Source: a virus. From it: DNA of 32,023 bases. The notes beneath the pieces are model-generated. The model worked only from the letters and a program-made list of their open reading frames with translations, was not told the origin of the DNA and made no database searches. Of the stretch, positions 8,176 through 13,886 are shown piece by piece (the first letter of the stretch is position 1; every line of letters starts with the position of its first letter). The position numbers and the translations under genes are program-made. The DNA is taken from positions 1 to 32,023 of IMG/VR virus record IMGVR_UViG_3300022074_000211. The stretch is one strand, 5' to 3'.

Positions 8176-8209
8176 ATACAAATAAATAATGATAAGGAGT
8201 GAATATATT

Positions 8210-9376
8210 ATGAAATTTAGTGAATTAAAAATATCAACACAGAGAATAGTGAGTGAACTGGCGAAGAGATTTCCAGATCAAACACAATTCCGTAAGTCGT
8301 CTATTGTAGACATAGGTAAGGAATTCGGTTATACCGGAAAAGACTTTTATTGTCTTATGACGCCTGAAAACAGAGTCAAGATTGGTACATACGATCTTAG
8401 TTCTGCTATTGTAGATGTACCTCAAAAGGTAATATCTAATGAAATGCCACAAACAGCAATGGCTATGCAATCTATTACAAATGATGAAAAGACATATGCA
8501 TCGGTAGATGAAACATTTGTACCATGGGGTTCATACTCAGATATCGTAAAAATTATTAAGTCTGGCATGTTTTATCCAACATACATATCTGGTTTATCAG
8601 GTAATGGTAAAACATTTATGGTCGAGCAAGCATGTGCTAAACTCAAAAAAGAGTTTATTAGAGTACAAATAAATCCAGAAACTGATGAAGATGATTTAAT
8701 CGGTGGATTCAGATTAATTAATGGTGAGACAGTTTTTGCCAAAGGTCCAGTTCTCAAAGCTATGGAGAATGGAGCAATCTTATTACTTGACGAAATCGAT
8801 AGAGCTACTAATAAGATTATGTGTTTACAGGGTATCTTAGAAGGTAAGCCAGTTCTAGTGAAAAAGACTGGTGAAGTTGTTGAACCATCACCTGGTTTTA
8901 ATGTTATTGCTACGGCCAATACACTAGGTAAAGGTTCCGAAGATGGTAGATTTACAGCAGCTTCTATTATTGATGATGCTTTCTTAGAAAGATTTACAGT
9001 CACAGTTGCTCAAAAGTTTCCAAGTCTATCAATAGAAAAGAAAATTGTTCAAAGACACATGAACAAATATGATGCAAACGATGAAGATTTTGCTGATAAA
9101 TTAGTCCAATGGTCAGATGTTATTAGAAAAACTTTCTATGACGATGGCGTAGATGAGTTAGTTTCCACAAGAAGGCTTTGCCATATTGTACAGACTTTCT
9201 CTATCTTTAACAATAGAATGAAAGCAATTGACATGTGTATCTCAAGGTTTGACGAAGATACAAAAGATGCTTTCCTTGATCTATATACAAAAGTAGATGA
9301 AGGTGTACTTGATGAGTTTGACAATCTTGAAGTCGACAAAGAAGCACAGGAGAACTACAATGCTAATGAAAATTAG
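8210..9376 (+). CDS. cobS: CobS-like MoxR-family AAA+ ATPase
   Basis: A 388-residue AAA+ ATPase. Walker A is S-G-N-G-K-T near residue 130, Walker B L-L-L-D-E-I-D near 190, and sensor-1 I-A-T-A-N-T follows; the MoxR/CobS pattern D-E-D-D-L-I-G-G-F is clear. CobS is the ATPase of the aerobic cobaltochelatase (CobNST), and phage homologues are widespread in marine T4-like phages. Its neighbour here is a zincin-VWA protein and no other cobalamin gene is visible, so a role in cobalt insertion is not assured. The start at 8210 is preferred because AAGGAG lies ten bases upstream; an in-frame ATG at 8189 precedes that ribosome site. Confidence 0.88.
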   Translation: MKFSELKISTQRIVSELAKRFPDQTQFRKSSIVDIGKEFGYTGKDFYCLMTPENRVKIGTYDLSSAIVDVPQKVISNEMPQTAMAMQSITNDEKTYASVDETFVPWGSYSDIVKIIKSGMFYPTYISGLSGNGKTFMVEQACAKLKKEFIRVQINPETDEDDLIGGFRLINGETVFAKGPVLKAMENGAILLLDEIDRATNKIMCLQGILEGKPVLVKKTGEVVEPSPGFNVIATANTLGKGSEDGRFTAASIIDDAFLERFTVTVAQKFPSLSIEKKIVQRHMNKYDANDEDFADKLVQWSDVIRKTFYDDGVDELVSTRRLCHIVQTFSIFNNRMKAIDMCISRFDEDTKDAFLDLYTKVDEGVLDEFDNLEVDKEAQENYNANEN

Positions 9377-9683
9377 AAACAACTCTAACAAAACAGATTA
9401 TAAGTTTAATGAAGGAGCTCTTATAGAAGAGCTTCAAGCTTATATTGATAAAACTTACGAGGGTCATTATTCAAAAAATAATTTTCAATCAACTGAATTT
9501 ATTATTGATTGTGACCATGGTATGGGGTTTGCTTTAGGAAATGTTTTAAAGTATACTCAAAGGTATGGTAAGAAAGATGGGTATAACAGAAAAGACTTAC
9601 TCAAAATTCTACACTATACTTTAATTGCTCTGTATGTACATGATGAAAAAAACTCTTTACAAACAGACGAAAATGTGTTATAA
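9360..9683 (+). CDS. DUF3310-like protein
   Basis: A 107-residue protein with the pattern G-F-A-L-G-N-V-L-K-Y-T-Q-R-Y-G-K-K then K-D-L-L-K-I-L-H-Y. This is typical of DUF3310 proteins (sometimes annotated as phage nucleotide-kinase-like), whose function is not established. Translation most likely begins at 9360, six bases after AGGAGA, and overlaps the end of cobS by 17 bases. A longer in-frame reading from 9297 lies wholly inside cobS. Its 3' end carries the gene 45 promoter. Confidence 0.8.
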   Translation: MLMKIRNNSNKTDYKFNEGALIEELQAYIDKTYEGHYSKNNFQSTEFIIDCDHGMGFALGNVLKYTQRYGKKDGYNRKDLLKILHYTLIALYVHDEKNSLQTDENVL

Positions 9684-9684
9684 T
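9656..9684 (+). promoter_or_regulatory. Family A promoter for gene 45
   Basis: TTTACA at 9656-9661, a 17-base spacer, then TATAAT at 9679-9684 inside the TGTGTTATAATATA string. The -10 overlaps the stop codon of the DUF3310-like gene. The leader then reads TATTATGGAGA, giving the gene 45 ribosome site. Confidence 0.8.
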
Positions 9685-9707
9685 ATAGTATATTATGGAG
9701 AAAAACT

Positions 9708-10388
9708 ATGTCTAATGTTTTAAGTGAAGATACAATTAATGTATTGAAAAACTTTGCTACTATTAATCCTAATTTGGTATTCACACCAGGGCAAAAGGTT
9801 AAAACAATATCAGAGTCTAAAACTATTTTAGCTCAAGCAGATATTGTAGAAGATATGCCAAAAGAATTTGGAGTCTATGACTTAAACGAATTCTTATCAG
9901 TGTATAATCTTGTAGAACAACCAACCCTTGAATTTGAGGACAAATCAGTTTTAATCAATGGCGCAAACAATCAGGTTGTAAGATATTTCTTTTCTGAAAT
10001 TGAAATACTTACTACACCTCAAAAAGATATACAGATGCCAGATGCTGAACTAGGATTCACACTTACTGACGAGATTTTAAATCAAATCAGAAAAGCTGCT
10101 GCAGTTCTAGGTCATACAGAATTATCATTGAAAGGTGATAATGGTGTAATCACTGCTTCTGTAGTGGATACTAAGGATAATACAAGCAACTCTTTTAGTT
10201 ATGAACTAGATAGAGATAATGCTTGTGTAGAAAGTTTTAACTTTATCGTTAGTATACCAAATTTAAAATTATTACCAGGCGATTACTTTGTGAGCATATC
10301 ATCAAAGTTAATTTCTAATTGGACTAATAACAATTATCCAATAGAATATTTTATCGCTTTGGAAAAAAACTCAAGCTTTGGTGTATAA
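9708..10388 (+). CDS. 45: gp45 sliding clamp
   Basis: A 226-residue protein matching T4 gp45 (228). The shared elements are L-K-N-F-A-T-I-N-x at the N-terminus, Y-D-L-N-x-F-L, and F-N-F-I-V-S-I-P-N-L-K near the C-terminal third. gp45 forms a trimeric ring that tethers gp43 to DNA, and it activates late transcription by contacting gp55 and gp33. It has its own family A promoter and a GGAGA ribosome site seven bases before the ATG. In most relatives 45 is followed by 44; here two small genes and structured intergenic DNA separate them. Confidence 0.95.
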   Translation: MSNVLSEDTINVLKNFATINPNLVFTPGQKVKTISESKTILAQADIVEDMPKEFGVYDLNEFLSVYNLVEQPTLEFEDKSVLINGANNQVVRYFFSEIEILTTPQKDIQMPDAELGFTLTDEILNQIRKAAAVLGHTELSLKGDNGVITASVVDTKDNTSNSFSYELDRDNACVESFNFIVSIPNLKLLPGDYFVSISSKLISNWTNNNYPIEYFIALEKNSSFGV

Positions 10389-10391
10389 ATA
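10384..10391 (+). promoter_or_regulatory. Probable late promoter (TATAAATA) for the 10490 gene
   Basis: An exact TATAAATA overlaps the gene 45 stop codon. Downstream lie a roughly 90-base leader with a hairpin and the 10490 gene. Placement in a gene gap makes it more credible than the scattered intragenic matches. Confidence 0.55.
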
Positions 10392-10430
10392 TACTAGAGC
10401 AAAATCTTCATTTTATTATGGAGATAGAGA

Positions 10431-10456
10431 GATTAACGCCGATGGTCGGGTTAATC
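10431..10456 (+). terminator. Strong hairpin in the leader of the 10490 gene
   Basis: GATTAAC (10431-10437) pairs with GTTAATC (10450-10456), and inside it CCGA pairs with TCGG around a TGG loop with one bulged G. It is followed by ATTTTA, so it could end the gene 45 transcript or stabilise the late message. It also lies within a 16-codon ORF that begins at the ATG of a TTATTATGGAGA motif (10418). Confidence 0.45.
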
Positions 10457-10489
10457 ATTTTAGTCTAATACTTTGCAAAGGAGAAAAAA

Positions 10490-10756
10490 ATGGCTGACGA
10501 AAATATAAACGTTGAAGAGCAACAAGCTCCACAACTTGGTCTTAGAGACATCGCAACAATGGTAAATCTAATTGATTTAGTTTCCAGACGTGGTGGCTTC
10601 GAAGGACCAGAGCTAGAAACAGTCGGTGGTTTAAGAACTAGAGTCGTAGAATTCTTAAACGCTGCACAAGAAGCTCAGGGTCAAGAAGGCGTTGAAGGCG
10701 ATCTTAACCCAGTGGAAGATGTTGAAGAAGTCGAAGCTGAAGGCTCGGCTGACTAA
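10490..10756 (+). CDS. Small acidic conserved-type hypothetical protein
   Basis: An 88-residue acidic protein. The central region, with the pattern L-G-L-R-D-I-A-T-M-V-N-L-I-D-L-V and then G-G-F-E-G-P-E-L, looks like a folded helical core. The N-terminus and the Glu-rich C-terminal third look disordered. I recall similar small proteins near gene 45 in marine T4-like phages but not a function for them. A strong AAGGAG lies seven bases before the start. The upstream TATAAATA suggests late expression, which would fit a virion or assembly role; that is inference. Confidence 0.8.
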   Translation: MADENINVEEQQAPQLGLRDIATMVNLIDLVSRRGGFEGPELETVGGLRTRVVEFLNAAQEAQGQEGVEGDLNPVEDVEEVEAEGSAD

Positions 10757-10765
10757 TTACAATAG

Positions 10766-10779
10766 GGGTCGCAAGACTC
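10766..10779 (+). repeat. Small GNRA-loop hairpin
   Basis: GGGTC, a GCAA tetraloop and GACTC form a five-pair stem with one G-U pair. It lies ten bases after the stop of the 10490 gene. Its GGGTC arm could alternatively pair with GACCC at 10846-10850, the partner used by the larger hairpin downstream. Confidence 0.4.
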
Positions 10780-10780
10780 G

Positions 10781-10858
10781 GGCAGGGGCAGGGTCCCACC
10801 AATTCAAAAAAGAACATTTTATTTAAGCTTTAAATTGAATAAAGTGACCCACCCCGCC
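10781..10858 (+). terminator. Long nested GC-rich hairpin between the 10490 and 10880 genes
   Basis: Nested pairings can be read: GGC with GCC, GGGG (10785-10788) with CCCC (10852-10855), GGGTC (10791-10795) with GACCC (10846-10850), ATTCAA with TTGAAT, and AAAG with CTTT, with small bulges. TTTTATT follows from 10861. It is much more GC-rich than its surroundings. It may terminate the late transcript of the 10490 gene or act as an attenuator for the clamp-loader operon. Confidence 0.5.
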
Positions 10859-10879
10859 AGTTTTATTATAGGATATATT

Positions 10880-11152
10880 ATGAAAACCAGTGAAAGATCA
10901 AAGCTACTTGAAGCCTTGAATAAAGGTATCGTTCAAGTATCATTCAAAAAAGTAGATACAGGCGAACTAAGAGTTATGCCATGTACTCTAAATGAAACAA
11001 TATTAAGTGCACATAGCGTTGCAATAAAAATTAATATGGCTCATGAATCAGACCACTTTTGTGTATGGTCACTAGATAAAAATGCGTTTCGTAGTTTTAG
11101 AATATCTACTGTGACAGAATGGAAATCACTTGCACATTGGGAGGCAGCATGA
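10880..11152 (+). CDS. SH3 beta-barrel fold protein (DUF2693/WYL_2-like)
   Basis: A 90-residue protein with the pattern I-V-Q-V-S-F-K-K-V-D-T-G, then R-V-M-P-C-T-L-N, and W-S-L-D-K-N-A-F-R-S-F-R at the end. This is the arrangement of small SH3-barrel proteins common in marine T4-like phages. Its molecular role is not known. The ATG at 10880 is chosen because AGGA lies six bases upstream; the frame also extends to a TTG at 10835, but that lies inside the structured intergenic element. Its stop overlaps the gene 44 start (ATGA). Confidence 0.82.
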   Translation: MKTSERSKLLEALNKGIVQVSFKKVDTGELRVMPCTLNETILSAHSVAIKINMAHESDHFCVWSLDKNAFRSFRISTVTEWKSLAHWEAA

Positions 11153-12087
11153 AACAAGAATTTTTATGGGTTGAAAAGTACAGACCACAAAAGATAGATG
11201 ATGTTGTACTACCCGCAAATCTCTATAAAACATTTACTGAAATGTTGGATAATGGAGAGATACAAAATATGCTATTCACCGGTACAGCTGGTGTTGGCAA
11301 AACTACTGTTGCAAAAGCAATAGCAAAAAATTTAAATTTAGATTATATTATAATCAATGGATCCGAAGAAGGCAACATTGACACACTTAGAAATAAGATT
11401 AAACAATTCGCGTCAACTGTTTCTTTATCGGGTGGACACAAGCTGGTCATTTTAGATGAGGCTGATTATCTGAATCCGCAGTCCACCCAACCTGCACTAC
11501 GTGGGTTTATGGAAGAATTCAGTGAGAATTGCAGATTCATATTTACATGTAATTTCAAAAATAGAATTATTGAACCCTTACATAGTAGATGTTCTGTTAT
11601 AGACTTTACAATACCAAAAGGTGATAAACAAAGATTGGCTTCAGTCTTTATGGCCAGATGTATGTTAATACTTGATGATGAAGGTATTAAATATGATACA
11701 AAAGTATTATCAGAGTTTATAATTAAATACTTTCCAGACTATCGTAGAATACTAAATGAGCTTCAAAGATATGCTCAAGGTGGTGAAATAGATAGTGGAA
11801 TATTAGTTAATGTTTCTGATGTTTCAATTAACTCATTGGTTAATTATCTAAAAATAAAAGATTTTAAGAACATGAGAAAATGGGTTGTTGAGAATATCGA
11901 TATTGAACCAACAGCAATATTTAGAAAACTATATGATTCAATGAATGAATACGTAGACCCACAATCAATACCTCAGTTGGTTTTAATATTAGCTGATTAT
12001 CAATATAAAGACAGTTTTGTTGCTGATCATGAACTCAATATGGTAGCATGTTTAACTGAAGTAATGGCAGGTGTCAAATGGAAATAA
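11149..12087 (+). CDS. 44: gp44 clamp loader large subunit
   Basis: A 312-residue AAA+ ATPase (T4 gp44 is 319). The N-terminal E-K-Y-R-P, Walker A G-T-A-G-V-G-K-T, Walker B V-I-L-D-E-A-D, the S-R-C (SRC) motif, and a C-terminal V-K-W-K ending like T4 M-Q-W-K are all visible. Four gp44 and one gp62 load the gp45 ring at primer ends. The start at 11149 overlaps the previous stop by ATGA and has GGGAGG eight bases upstream; the frame upstream of it is inside the SH3 gene. Confidence 0.95.
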   Translation: MKQEFLWVEKYRPQKIDDVVLPANLYKTFTEMLDNGEIQNMLFTGTAGVGKTTVAKAIAKNLNLDYIIINGSEEGNIDTLRNKIKQFASTVSLSGGHKLVILDEADYLNPQSTQPALRGFMEEFSENCRFIFTCNFKNRIIEPLHSRCSVIDFTIPKGDKQRLASVFMARCMLILDDEGIKYDTKVLSEFIIKYFPDYRRILNELQRYAQGGEIDSGILVNVSDVSINSLVNYLKIKDFKNMRKWVVENIDIEPTAIFRKLYDSMNEYVDPQSIPQLVLILADYQYKDSFVADHELNMVACLTEVMAGVKWK

Positions 12088-12212
12088 TTAATCATATCAT
12101 AGGACTTATATTTACAGGATTTATGGGATGGTTTTGTTATATGTGCTATCATGTAAATCAAGAACAAAAAGAAGGCAAATATATTCCTTTACCATGGGAG
12201 AAAAAAAGATGA
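12078..12212 (+). CDS. Small membrane protein between genes 44 and 62
   Basis: A 44-residue ORF, overlapping the end of gene 44 by 10 bases and the start of gene 62 by four (ATGA). The N-terminal half, with the pattern I-I-N-H-I-I-G-L-I-F-T-G-F-M-G-W-F-C-Y, is one likely membrane segment. The C-terminal half is charged and ends E-K-K-R. Tight overlaps at both ends strongly suggest it is translated. No family is recognised. It could tether something near the clamp loader to the membrane, but nothing shows this. Confidence 0.65.
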   Translation: MEIINHIIGLIFTGFMGWFCYMCYHVNQEQKEGKYIPLPWEKKR

Positions 12213-12595
12213 ATCCATTTGATTATGTAAATGCTATTAATAAAACTAAAAAGAATATTATGGTTGATGATCTTGCTGAGAAAGAATATAATCCATTTAT
12301 TATAAATCGTGCATTATCTTTCTTTAGCGATACAATTCTCTATGCAAACGAAATGAATAAGTATCATCACCTAGATCACCGCCTTCAATTCGATTTTTTT
12401 ATAAATATAATTAGAAGTAAAAATAGATTCTCAAAGTGGTTTAAACCAACAGAAGTAGAGAATCTTGAACTCATCAAACAATATTACGGTTATAGTAATG
12501 AAAAAGCTAAAGCTGTTTTATCTTTATTTGGTAATGAAGAAATTGACGAGTTAAAACAAAGGATGTATAAAGGTGGAAGAACAAAGTCAAATTAA
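12209..12595 (+). CDS. 62: gp62 clamp loader small subunit
   Basis: A 128-residue protein in the exact gp62 position between 44 and regA. It is shorter than T4 gp62 (187) but shares a pattern near the N-terminus (A-I-N-x-T-K-x-x-I and the D-Y or E-Y-x-x-F-x-x-N-R-A-L-S-F-F block). A downstream K-W-F-K resembles T4 K-W-A-K. The shorter length is normal for marine relatives. The start at 12209 overlaps the small membrane gene by ATGA and has GGGAG upstream; a longer reading from 12128 would overrun that gene. Confidence 0.85.
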   Translation: MNPFDYVNAINKTKKNIMVDDLAEKEYNPFIINRALSFFSDTILYANEMNKYHHLDHRLQFDFFINIIRSKNRFSKWFKPTEVENLELIKQYYGYSNEKAKAVLSLFGNEEIDELKQRMYKGGRTKSN

Positions 12596-12611
12596 TTGGT
12601 CTACTAATGAT

Positions 12612-12995
12612 ATGCTAGAAGTATCATTAAACGAACCAGACGATTTTTTAAAGATAAGAGAAACACTAACTAGAATAGGTGTTGCTTCGCGTAAAGATCA
12701 AAAGTTATATCAGTCTTGTCATATATTACACAAACAAGGCAGATATTTTATAGTTCATTTTAAAGAACTTTTTTTATTAGACGGTAAACCAAGTAATCTA
12801 ATAGAAAACGATATACACCGTAGGAATACAATTGCTACGTTGTTAGCTGATTGGGGTTTAGTAAGTTTAATAAATCCAAGTCAAGCTCAGGACTGTGCAC
12901 CATTGAGACAGATAAAGGTTATACCTTTTAAAGAAAAAACTCAATGGGAACTATGTCCAAAATATAATATAGGAAACACTCAAACTAAAGAGTAA
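12612..12995 (+). CDS. regA: RegA translational repressor
   Basis: A 127-residue protein matching T4 RegA (122). Conserved blocks are D-F-L-K-I-R-E-T-L-T-R-I-G-V-A, then L-Y-Q-S-C-H-I-L, Y-F-I-V-H-F-K-E-L, and at the end W-E-L-C-P-K-Y-N-I-G-N. RegA binds AU-rich start regions of early phage mRNAs and blocks initiation. The ATG at 12612 lines up with the T4 N-terminus and is chosen for that reason, though no Shine-Dalgarno sequence precedes it. A GTG at 12573, overlapping gene 62 and behind a weak AAGGA, would add 13 residues and remains possible. Confidence 0.92.
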   Translation: MLEVSLNEPDDFLKIRETLTRIGVASRKDQKLYQSCHILHKQGRYFIVHFKELFLLDGKPSNLIENDIHRRNTIATLLADWGLVSLINPSQAQDCAPLRQIKVIPFKEKTQWELCPKYNIGNTQTKE

Positions 12996-13000
12996 ACCTA

Positions 13001-13008
13001 TATAAATA
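13001..13008 (+). promoter_or_regulatory. Probable late promoter (TATAAATA) for hsp20
   Basis: An exact TATAAATA lies in the gap after regA, 61 bases before the Hsp20 start. The leader contains a palindromic TCGGG-T-CCCGA (13028-13038) and ends in a strong AGGAGG. Late expression of a chaperone would fit head and tail assembly. Confidence 0.6.
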
Positions 13009-13069
13009 ATTAGGGATGCCGAATAGGTCGGGTCCCGATAAACCTTGCTATTAATAGGAGGAAATTAAG

Positions 13070-13525
13070 ATGGTAAGAAATACTTTGAACGTACCACGTT
13101 CGTTATTCGTAGGCTTTGATTCAATATTTGAGGATTTAGAAAGAATCCACTCAAGTGCTAGAAACGGAGCTAATAATTATCCACCCCACAATATAGTCAA
13201 GATAGACGAGGAAAAATTCCTAATCGAACTTGCAGTGGCTGGATTTAGTGAAGATGATTTTGAGATAGAATTGAAAGATGGTATCTTAAAAATTAGAGCA
13301 GAAAAAGCAGAAGATGATCGTGAATATGCTTTTAAAGGTATCTCGTCCCGCAAGTTTGAGAAGAGCTTCCGCCTCTCGGAGTATTGCGTAATTGACGGTG
13401 CTGATTATCAGGATGGTATACTAGTAGTTTATGCTAGAGTAGAAATTCCTGAAGAACAGCGTCCTAGGAAGATTCAAATAGGGTCTGCTGGGGCATCAAC
13501 GAGAAAACAGTTCCTTAAAGGGTAA
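13070..13525 (+). CDS. hsp20: Small heat shock protein (Hsp20/alpha-crystallin, IbpA-like)
   Basis: A 151-residue Hsp20. The alpha-crystallin domain covers about residues 40-135, with Y-P-P-H-N-I-V-K, then L-A-V-A-G-F-S-E-D-D-F-E-I-E, G-I-L-K-I-R-A-E-K, and the G-I-S-S-R-K-F-E-K-S-F-R-L block typical of IbpA. Hsp20 proteins hold unfolding proteins in an ATP-independent way and recur in marine T4-like phages. It is a single-gene unit behind a TATAAATA element with a strong AGGAGG site. The end of the gene is somewhat GC-richer than its neighbours. Confidence 0.95.
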   Translation: MVRNTLNVPRSLFVGFDSIFEDLERIHSSARNGANNYPPHNIVKIDEEKFLIELAVAGFSEDDFEIELKDGILKIRAEKAEDDREYAFKGISSRKFEKSFRLSEYCVIDGADYQDGILVVYARVEIPEEQRPRKIQIGSAGASTRKQFLKG

Positions 13526-13578
13526 TTGATAATATTAGAGAAAACTCAGTAGATTTAATAATTTACTGGAGAAATGAA

Positions 13579-13707
13579 ATGAAACTTTTAATGACCATTG
13601 CGTCAGAAAGTACTGTGAGGGCTCTATTGGAATCGGTTGAATTATTAATGATTGGATTGATATGTTTAGGCACAGCACCAATGTTAATATGGTTATCTAC
13701 AATCTGA
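13579..13707 (+). CDS. Small membrane protein downstream of hsp20
   Basis: A 42-residue ORF with GGAG eight bases upstream of its ATG. The second half, around M-I-G-L-I-C-L-G-T-A-P-M-L-I-W-L, is a likely membrane segment. A perfect hairpin terminator follows 15 bases after its stop, which supports it as the last gene of the hsp20 transcript. No family is recognised. Confidence 0.5.
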   Translation: MKLLMTIASESTVRALLESVELLMIGLICLGTAPMLIWLSTI

Positions 13708-13722
13708 GCAAACACAAAACAC

Positions 13723-13740
13723 GGGGTGGGCAACCACCCC
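13723..13740 (+). terminator. Hairpin terminator
   Basis: GGGGTGG, a GCAA tetraloop and CCACCCC form a perfect seven-pair GC-rich stem. It is followed by AACCTTATTT, a weak U-run. It closes the hsp20 unit before the gene 43 promoter. Confidence 0.75.
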
Positions 13741-13758
13741 AACCTTATTTAAAAAAAT

Positions 13759-13842
13759 ATGAAATATGTACTAACAGTATCGCTAGTTTTATTGCCTTGG
13801 GAGATAGGTATTATTGTGCTGCTAGGTTATATTTTTAGTTAA
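13759..13842 (+). CDS. Possible 27-residue hydrophobic peptide
   Basis: A short ORF between the terminator and the gene 43 promoter encodes an almost entirely hydrophobic peptide (L-V-L-L-P-W-E-I-G-I-I-V-L-L-G-Y), enough for one membrane span. It has no clear ribosome binding site and follows a terminator, so expression is uncertain. The rest of the 13526-13886 gap holds only the 13579 ORF, the terminator and the promoter. Confidence 0.3.
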   Translation: MKYVLTVSLVLLPWEIGIIVLLGYIFS

Positions 13843-13850
13843 AAAAACAG

Positions 13851-13879
13851 TTTACTTTTACAACAAATTGTGTTATAAT
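13851..13879 (+). promoter_or_regulatory. Family A promoter for gene 43, with almost no leader
   Basis: TTTACT at 13851-13856 (one base from TTTACA), a 17-base spacer, then TATAAT at 13874-13879 within TGTGTTATAATATA. It is preceded by AAAAACAG, as in several other copies. The gene 43 ATG follows the -10 by only seven bases, so the transcript should start at or next to the start codon. Confidence 0.75.
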
Positions 13880-13886
13880 ATATATT

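Noticed and set aside
8189-9376. cobS as evidence for a phage cobalamin pathway
   Set aside because: No other cobalamin gene is visible and the neighbour is a zincin-VWA protein, so I kept only the CobS-like family name.
10835-10879. Upstream TTG extension of the SH3-like gene
   Set aside because: The extension lies in the structured hairpin element, while the ATG at 10880 has an AGGA six bases upstream.
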